This document shows, one piece after another, positions 59,913 to 64,000 of a stretch of 64,000 bases of DNA. The notes beneath the pieces are model-generated. The model searched no databases. It had not been told where the DNA came from and saw nothing but the letters and a program-made list of their open reading frames with translations. Within the stretch, counting starts at the first letter, position 1, and each line of letters opens with the position of its first letter. The position numbers and the translations under genes were made by a program. The stretch lies in the NCBI RefSeq assembly GCF_000372745.1, contig NZ_KB889561.1, forward strand, positions 124,811-188,810, read 5' to 3'. The DNA comes from Embleya scabrispora DSM 41855. Lineage in GTDB: Bacteria > Actinomycetota > Actinomycetes > Streptomycetales > Streptomycetaceae.

Positions 59913-60884
59913 TCACATCCCGCCGGCGCCTTGCGTTGGCCACCGGCCGGGCCCTCCGTACCGATTCGGGCCCCCGGCGGCCGCGGTCCGGCGCAGCAGC
60001 AGATCGGTCGTCAGGGCGAGCGGGGGCCAGTTCAGCCGGCCGTGGCGGGCCACCGCGTAGGCGCGCAGATCCACGTGCGGGAGGGGGAGCGGGAGCAGCC
60101 GCACGCCGGCGGACAGGGCGATGCCGTGGGGCAACAGACCCACCCCCAGACCGGCGGTGATCATGCCCTGGACCAGGTCGAGGCTGTCGGCCTGATGTGT
60201 GACGTGCGGGGTGAACCCGGCGAGCGAGGCGAGCGTACGGATCACCGTCTCGTCCGCGGTGTTGCGGGAGTTGACGATCCAGTCGTGGCCGGCGAACCGC
60301 GCGAAGACGTGCGCCGTCGTGTCCGCGTCGTCCCCGGCGTCGGCACCGTCCTCGGCGTGCGCGGGTACGCCCAGGCCCCATCGCGCGGTCCACAGCGGTA
60401 TGGCCCGCACGGTCGGGTCCTCGGCCGCCGGCGCCAGGTTGTAGTCGTAGGTCAGTGCCAGGTCCGTGCCGTCCTCGGCCAGGAGTTGCAGCGCCTCGGC
60501 GGGTTCGTGCTCGCGGATCAGCACGCGGACGCGCGGATGGTCGACCGCCAGATCGGTGACCACGGGCAGCAGGTGGCCGCGGATGGCGGTGGCGAATCCG
60601 GCGATGCGCAGGGTCCCGTTGGGCTCCGCGCCGGGCGCGAGGTCGTGATGCGCCCGATCGACGGCGGCGAGAATGGTCACGGCGTGTTCGGCCAGTCGGC
60701 GCCCGGCCGGGGTGAGCCGGACCCGACGCCCGTGCGGCTCGATCAGGGCGGCTCCCATGTCCCGGGCCAGCGCGGCGATCTGCTGCGAGACGGTCGAGGT
60801 GCTGGTGCCCAGCACGTCGGCGACGGCGTGCATGGAGCCCGATCGGGCCAATTCCACCAGCACCCGCAGACGTCTGGTCTCCAT
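59913..60884 (-). CDS. LysR-family transcriptional regulator
   Basis: N-terminal winged helix: RRLRVLVELARSGSMHAVADVLGTSTSTVSQQIAALARDMGAALIEPHGRRVRLTPAGRRLAEH, then the periplasmic-binding-type effector domain starting GTLRIAGFATAIRGHLLPVV. Likely regulates the divergent EamA exporter gene; the palindrome at 60910-60926 is a candidate site. ATG 60884 (METRRLRVL) begins right at the helix-turn-helix and is preferred over 60938, which would overlap the operator. Length 323. Confidence 0.9.
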   Translation of the reverse strand: METRRLRVLVELARSGSMHAVADVLGTSTSTVSQQIAALARDMGAALIEPHGRRVRLTPAGRRLAEHAVTILAAVDRAHHDLAPGAEPNGTLRIAGFATAIRGHLLPVVTDLAVDHPRVRVLIREHEPAEALQLLAEDGTDLALTYDYNLAPAAEDPTVRAIPLWTARWGLGVPAHAEDGADAGDDADTTAHVFARFAGHDWIVNSRNTADETVIRTLASLAGFTPHVTHQADSLDLVQGMITAGLGVGLLPHGIALSAGVRLLPLPLPHVDLRAYAVARHGRLNWPPLALTTDLLLRRTAAAGGPNRYGGPGRWPTQGAGGM

Positions 60885-60909
60885 ACGCCGATTGTCCACG
60901 ATCTGCGAA

Positions 60910-60926
60910 CGATTCGTTTCGAATCG
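60910..60926. promoter_or_regulatory. LysR-type operator candidate
   Basis: CGATTCG-ttt-CGAATCG is a perfect inverted repeat with 7-bp arms in the 83-bp gap between the LysR and EamA genes. Confidence 0.55.
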
Positions 60927-60967
60927 GCACGTGGACACGAACGATGACCGGGTCTTCTACTTGAGTC

Positions 60968-61957
60968 ATGAGCACGCCGCCCGCACCCACCCGCCTCACG
61001 GTCGCGCCCCCGCGCCTGCCGGACGCCGCGACGGGCGCCCTGATGGCCGTCGCCGCGATGTCCACCGTGCAACTCGGGCTGGCGCTGTCGGTACCGCTGA
61101 TCGACCGGCTCGGCGCGCTGGGCACGGCCGGACTGCGACTCGCGTGGGCGGGCCTGCTCCTGCTGGTTCTCGTCCGGCCGCGCCGCCGCGACTTCACCGG
61201 CCGGGATCTGTGGGCGTGCACGCTGCTGGGCGTGGTCAGCGGGGGGCTGATGCTCTTCTTCATGCTCGCCGTCGCGCGGCTGCCGCTGGGCACCGCGAGT
61301 GCGCTGGAATTCCTCGGCCCGCTGGCGGTGTCCCTGTACGGATCGAGCCGCGGACGCAGGCGCTGGACGGCCCTGGCCGGCGTCGGTGTCGTGCTGCTGA
61401 CCGAGCCGTGGCATGCCGGAACAGACCCCGTCGGTCTGTGCTTCGCGCTGGCCGCCGCGGCCTGCTGGGCGGCGTACATCCTGCTGACCCAGCACGTCGG
61501 CGACCGGGTCACCGGTCTGAACGGGCTGGCCGTGTCGATGCCCGTGGCGGGCCTGGTCGCCATGCTCGCCGCCGCCCCCGCCGGGCTGGGCGACGTGACC
61601 TGGCAGCTGTTGCTGATCATGCTGGGGCTGGCCGTGCTCAGCGCCGTGCTGCCGTTCAGCCTGGAATTCCTCGCGCTGCGCCGGCTGAGCGCCTCCGCCT
61701 TCGGGACGCTGATGAGCCTGGAACCGGCCATCGCGCTGCTGATGGGCCTGGTGGTGCTCGACCAGGTCCCCGGTCCGATGCCCGCGGCCGGCGTCGTCTT
61801 CGTGGTGATCGCCGGCATCGCCGTCACCCGCGCCGACACCCGCGCGGCCCCCGTCCCCGAAGGGGGATACCCCGATCCCACCCCGCCGGGCGATCCGGCA
61901 TCACCACGGGACGAGGGCCTGCCGGCGAACGACCTCGGGCCCGCGGCGGTTCACTGA
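60968..61957 (+). CDS. EamA/DMT-family exporter, RhtA-like
   Basis: Ten-helix metabolite exporter of the drug/metabolite transporter superfamily. Two EamA halves: [44 protein letters not shown] and [43 protein letters not shown]. The conserved [22 protein letters not shown] and [30 protein letters not shown] are typical of RhtA-like threonine/homoserine exporters. Regulated, by position, by the divergent LysR factor. Substrate not known. A Pro/Asp-rich tail follows the last helix. Confidence 0.87.
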   Translation: MSTPPAPTRLTVAPPRLPDAATGALMAVAAMSTVQLGLALSVPLIDRLGALGTAGLRLAWAGLLLLVLVRPRRRDFTGRDLWACTLLGVVSGGLMLFFMLAVARLPLGTASALEFLGPLAVSLYGSSRGRRRWTALAGVGVVLLTEPWHAGTDPVGLCFALAAAACWAAYILLTQHVGDRVTGLNGLAVSMPVAGLVAMLAAAPAGLGDVTWQLLLIMLGLAVLSAVLPFSLEFLALRRLSASAFGTLMSLEPAIALLMGLVVLDQVPGPMPAAGVVFVVIAGIAVTRADTRAAPVPEGGYPDPTPPGDPASPRDEGLPANDLGPAAVH

Positions 61958-62077
61958 CGAAGCCCGGACAGCCGAGGCGGCACCCGTCGGCCCGGGCGGC
62001 ATCGGTTCCCCACCCGACCGAGCCATCCGGCCGACGCCGCCTCCGCGGCGAAACGCGGCGCGGCCGCGACAGCGCCG

Positions 62078-62830
62078 TTACCCGCGGGCCGTCCCGCGCG
62101 CCGCGGCGAGGCCGTCGACGAGGTGTGCCAGGAGTCGATCGAACGTCGCGTCCGCGTCGACGGGACGCGCGGGTTCGGCCAGGACCCGGGACAGGCGTGG
62201 GTGGTTCGGGCTCTCGGCGACCGCGTGCAGGTAGCGCTCCTGGGCCTGTGCCAACTCGCGTGCGCTGCGCCCGGCGCGGGCCGCGGCGCGGCTTCGGGCG
62301 ACCTCGTACGCGACGTGACCGGCCACGAATCCGGTCACCAGGCTGAATGCCTCGAGGGCGTCCTGTCCGCCGAGGCCCGCCGGTTCCAGGACGGCGAGGG
62401 CGTGTTCGGTGAAGGCGAGGGTGTTCGGACCGAGCGTCTGCCGCTCCGGCAGTGCTGCGGGCAGCCATGGGTGACGGTGCATCAGGTCGCGTTGGCCGCG
62501 GGCCAGGGTGCGCAGGTCCTCGGTCCAGACGCCGGTGGGGGTGGGCGGCGCGGGCTGGTCGCCGATCGCGTGATCGATCATCAGCTCCAGCAGGGTGTCC
62601 TTGTCGGGCACGTAGGAGTACAGGGACATCACGCCGACGCCGATGGCCGCGGCAACGCTGCGCATGGTCACGGCGGCCAGGCCGTCGGTGTCCGCGATCA
62701 TGACGGCCGCGGCGGTGATCTCGGCCCGGCTGTGCGCGGGCGGGCGGCCGCGGCGCGGTTGTCGCCGGTCGAGCCACAACGCCTCGGGGTCCACGCCGCC
62801 GACGCGGTCGGCCGGGCCCGGACTGGCCAC
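62078..62830 (-). CDS. TetR-family regulator with long C-terminal TetR_C domain
   Basis: DNA-binding domain SRAEITAAAVMIADTDGLAAVTMRSVAAAIGVGVMSLYSYVPDKDTLLELMIDHAIG, typical TetR, preceded by a Gly/Arg-rich stretch RRQPRRGRPPAHS. The ligand domain is of the TetR_C type seen in drug-responsive repressors. The GTG at 62830 has AGAGGAG six bases upstream and is preferred over the ATG at 62875. Divergent from the CocE-type hydrolase gene; the palindrome at 62886-62898 is a likely shared operator. Confidence 0.87.
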   Translation of the reverse strand: MASPGPADRVGGVDPEALWLDRRQPRRGRPPAHSRAEITAAAVMIADTDGLAAVTMRSVAAAIGVGVMSLYSYVPDKDTLLELMIDHAIGDQPAPPTPTGVWTEDLRTLARGQRDLMHRHPWLPAALPERQTLGPNTLAFTEHALAVLEPAGLGGQDALEAFSLVTGFVAGHVAYEVARSRAAARAGRSARELAQAQERYLHAVAESPNHPRLSRVLAEPARPVDADATFDRLLAHLVDGLAAARGTARG

Positions 62831-62885
62831 AGTGGCTCCTCTCACATGCCGGTACTGAAGTTCCCATCCAAGCACGCGCTATTCT

Positions 62886-62898
62886 CGTACTAAGTACG
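62886..62898. promoter_or_regulatory. TetR operator candidate CGTACT-A-AGTACG
   Basis: Perfect 13-bp inverted repeat (arms 62886-62891 and 62893-62898) in the 100-bp gap between the TetR gene and the hydrolase gene. Tight palindrome with AT-rich core, suited to a TetR dimer. Confidence 0.6.
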
Positions 62899-62930
62899 GG
62901 AAGTAACGCGAGCCGGGAAGCGAGAACACC

Positions 62931-64000
62931 ATGACGACCACGACCACCCCCTCCGCGGCCGCACGCAAGCCCCCGCGCCGCGTCCGGTTGACGCGGCGCA
63001 CGCTGCGCGGCATGCCCGCCCCCCGATACCCGGTGGCCTACGAACCGGCCCTGCGCGTCCCCGCCGCCGACGGCAGTGCGCTTGTGGCCGACCACTACCA
63101 ACCCGTCGGCCCCGGCGACTTCCCCACGCTGCTCATGCGATCGCCGTACGGACGCGGGTTCCCGTGGGCGTCGATGTACGGACTGGCCTTCGCCGAACAG
63201 GGATTCCATGTCGTCCTGCAGAGCTGCCGAGGCACCGGCGGATCCGGCGGCACCTTCGCGCTGTGGCACAACGAGGCCGCCGACGGGCAGGCAACGGTCG
63301 CCTGGCTGCGCGAACAGCCGTGGTTCACTGGGGTGTTGGGCACCATCGGCCCGAGCTACCTCGGCTACACGCAATGGGCCCTGGCGCTGGATCCGCCCGC
63401 GGAACTGCGCGCAATGGTGCTCCACTCCGGCCTGCACGACCCACACGCGTTCTTCCACTCCGGCGGCGTCTTCCACTTGGAGAACTCGCTCGCGACCACC
63501 GCGGCACTGCTGCACCAACACCGGGGCGCGTGGCGGTTCATGAAGGCGATCGCCCGGTTGCAGCGCACCCAGCGCCGCGTCGCCCGTACGCTGCCCCTGC
63601 CGGACGCGTGTGCCCTCGCATTGGGTGAGCGCGTCCCGTTCCTCCGGGACGCCCTGGCCCATCCCGACGCCGACGACCCGCACTGGGTCGGCGCGGACGT
63701 CGGGCGCGCCGCCGACACGCTTTCCGTACCGACCCTGTTGGTGAGCGGATGGCACGACGTGCTTCTCGACCAGGCGTTGCGCCAGTACGAGCGGCTGCGC
63801 CGATCCGGCTGCGAGACGGCGCTGCTCGTCGGGCCGTGGACGCACAACTCGATGCTCCAGCAGGGGTGGCCCCGGGTGTTCGCGGACAGCCTGGCCTGGC
63901 TGCGCACCCATCTGTGCGACGAACCCTCCGTGCCGCCGGAGCCACCCGTTCGGGTGCACGTCGGCGGAGCCGACGACTGGCGGGACCTGCCCGACTGGCC
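62931..64000 (+). CDS. CocE/NonD-family hydrolase (S15-like), 3' part outside the window
   Basis: Serine hydrolase of the cocaine-esterase/X-Pro dipeptidyl-peptidase group; open at the window edge after about 356 residues. Features: VAYEPALRVPAADGSALVADHYQPVGPGDFPTLLMRSPYGRG, FHVVLQSCRGTGGSGGTF, nucleophile Ser142 in GTIGPSYLGYTQWA, catalytic Asp region VPTLLVSGWHDVLLDQ and His region LLVGPWTHN. The C-terminal jelly-roll domain begins at PPVRVHVGGADDWRDLP. The Ala/Arg-rich N-terminus is not a clear signal peptide. Probably repressed by the divergent TetR. Substrate unknown (ester or peptide bond). Confidence 0.85.
   Translation, partial: MTTTTTPSAAARKPPRRVRLTRRTLRGMPAPRYPVAYEPALRVPAADGSALVADHYQPVGPGDFPTLLMRSPYGRGFPWASMYGLAFAEQGFHVVLQSCRGTGGSGGTFALWHNEAADGQATVAWLREQPWFTGVLGTIGPSYLGYTQWALALDPPAELRAMVLHSGLHDPHAFFHSGGVFHLENSLATTAALLHQHRGAWRFMKAIARLQRTQRRVARTLPLPDACALALGERVPFLRDALAHPDADDPHWVGADVGRAADTLSVPTLLVSGWHDVLLDQALRQYERLRRSGCETALLVGPWTHNSMLQQGWPRVFADSLAWLRTHLCDEPSVPPEPPVRVHVGGADDWRDLPDW

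Noticed and set aside
1-64000. tRNA, rRNA, CRISPR array, insertion sequence or prophage genes
   Set aside because: No cloverleaf, repeated spacers, transposase or integrase motifs (DDE, HUH, tyrosine recombinase) were noticed on either strand; small or diverged RNAs cannot be excluded without a covariance-model search.

Overview
The DNA is very GC-rich (around 70% or more), coding codons end mostly in G or C, GTG starts are common, and long ghost reading frames lie opposite nearly every gene. Together with the gene content (ECF sigma factors of the SigJ type, a large ATP-binding LuxR regulator, PhoX, S37 and M14 secreted peptidases, a P450 gene with a TTA codon) this points to a filamentous actinomycete of the Streptomyces type. 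I see no tRNA, rRNA, CRISPR array, transposase or phage gene; the window reads as an accessory chromosomal region. It opens just before an ECF sigma gene and ends inside a CocE-type hydrolase gene.

Layout: (1) 0-5 kb: SigJ-like sigma factor, a small monooxygenase-fold protein, a band-7/SPFH membrane protein, a TetR regulator divergent from a TauD-family dioxygenase, and a glyoxalase-fold protein. (2) 5-18 kb: a peptide-use locus. One arm (minus strand) carries a DapA-family lyase, a semialdehyde dehydrogenase, a GntR/FCD regulator and a prolyl-iminopeptidase-like hydrolase; the divergent arm (plus strand) carries a complete dipeptide/oligopeptide ABC importer and an Xaa-Pro aminopeptidase. 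A TACAATGT operator-like motif occurs between the arms and in front of the regulator. Import of (hydroxy)proline-containing peptides and breakdown of hydroxyproline to 2-oxoglutarate fits best. (3) 18-27.5 kb: a TetR remnant, a methyltransferase, then a minus-strand hydantoinase-type operon: two HyuA-like/DUF917 pairs flanking an NCS1 permease, with a divergent PucR-type regulator. The upstream pair looks decayed (frameshift in DUF917, lost motifs in HyuA). (4) 27.6-29 kb: a two-gene unit of a cytochrome P450 and a 23-residue peptide ending in WNPKEHW, with promoter, near-perfect Shine-Dalgarno and terminator hairpin: a candidate P450-modified RiPP (ribosomal peptide natural product) locus. 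(5) 29-31 kb: secreted M14 carboxypeptidase.

(6) 31-49.4 kb: a LuxR-type ATPase regulator followed by about 15 kb of little-known genes: alpha/beta hydrolase, three consecutive caspase-like (CHAT/clan CD) proteins of which one has lost its catalytic dyad, a coiled-coil four-helix membrane protein on the opposite strand, a DUF2278-lamin-tail fusion, and two very large proteins of 937 and 1302 residues. This looks like a coherent undescribed system built around caspase-like proteases. (7) 49.4-64 kb: a decayed protease 3' end, an S37 secreted peptidase, a Tat-exported PhoX-like phosphatase, a methyltransferase, a lipoprotein with an FtsX-like ectodomain, a drug-efflux MFS with a second SigJ-like sigma factor, an orphan family-5 solute-binding lipoprotein, a LysR/EamA divergent pair, and a TetR/CocE divergent pair.
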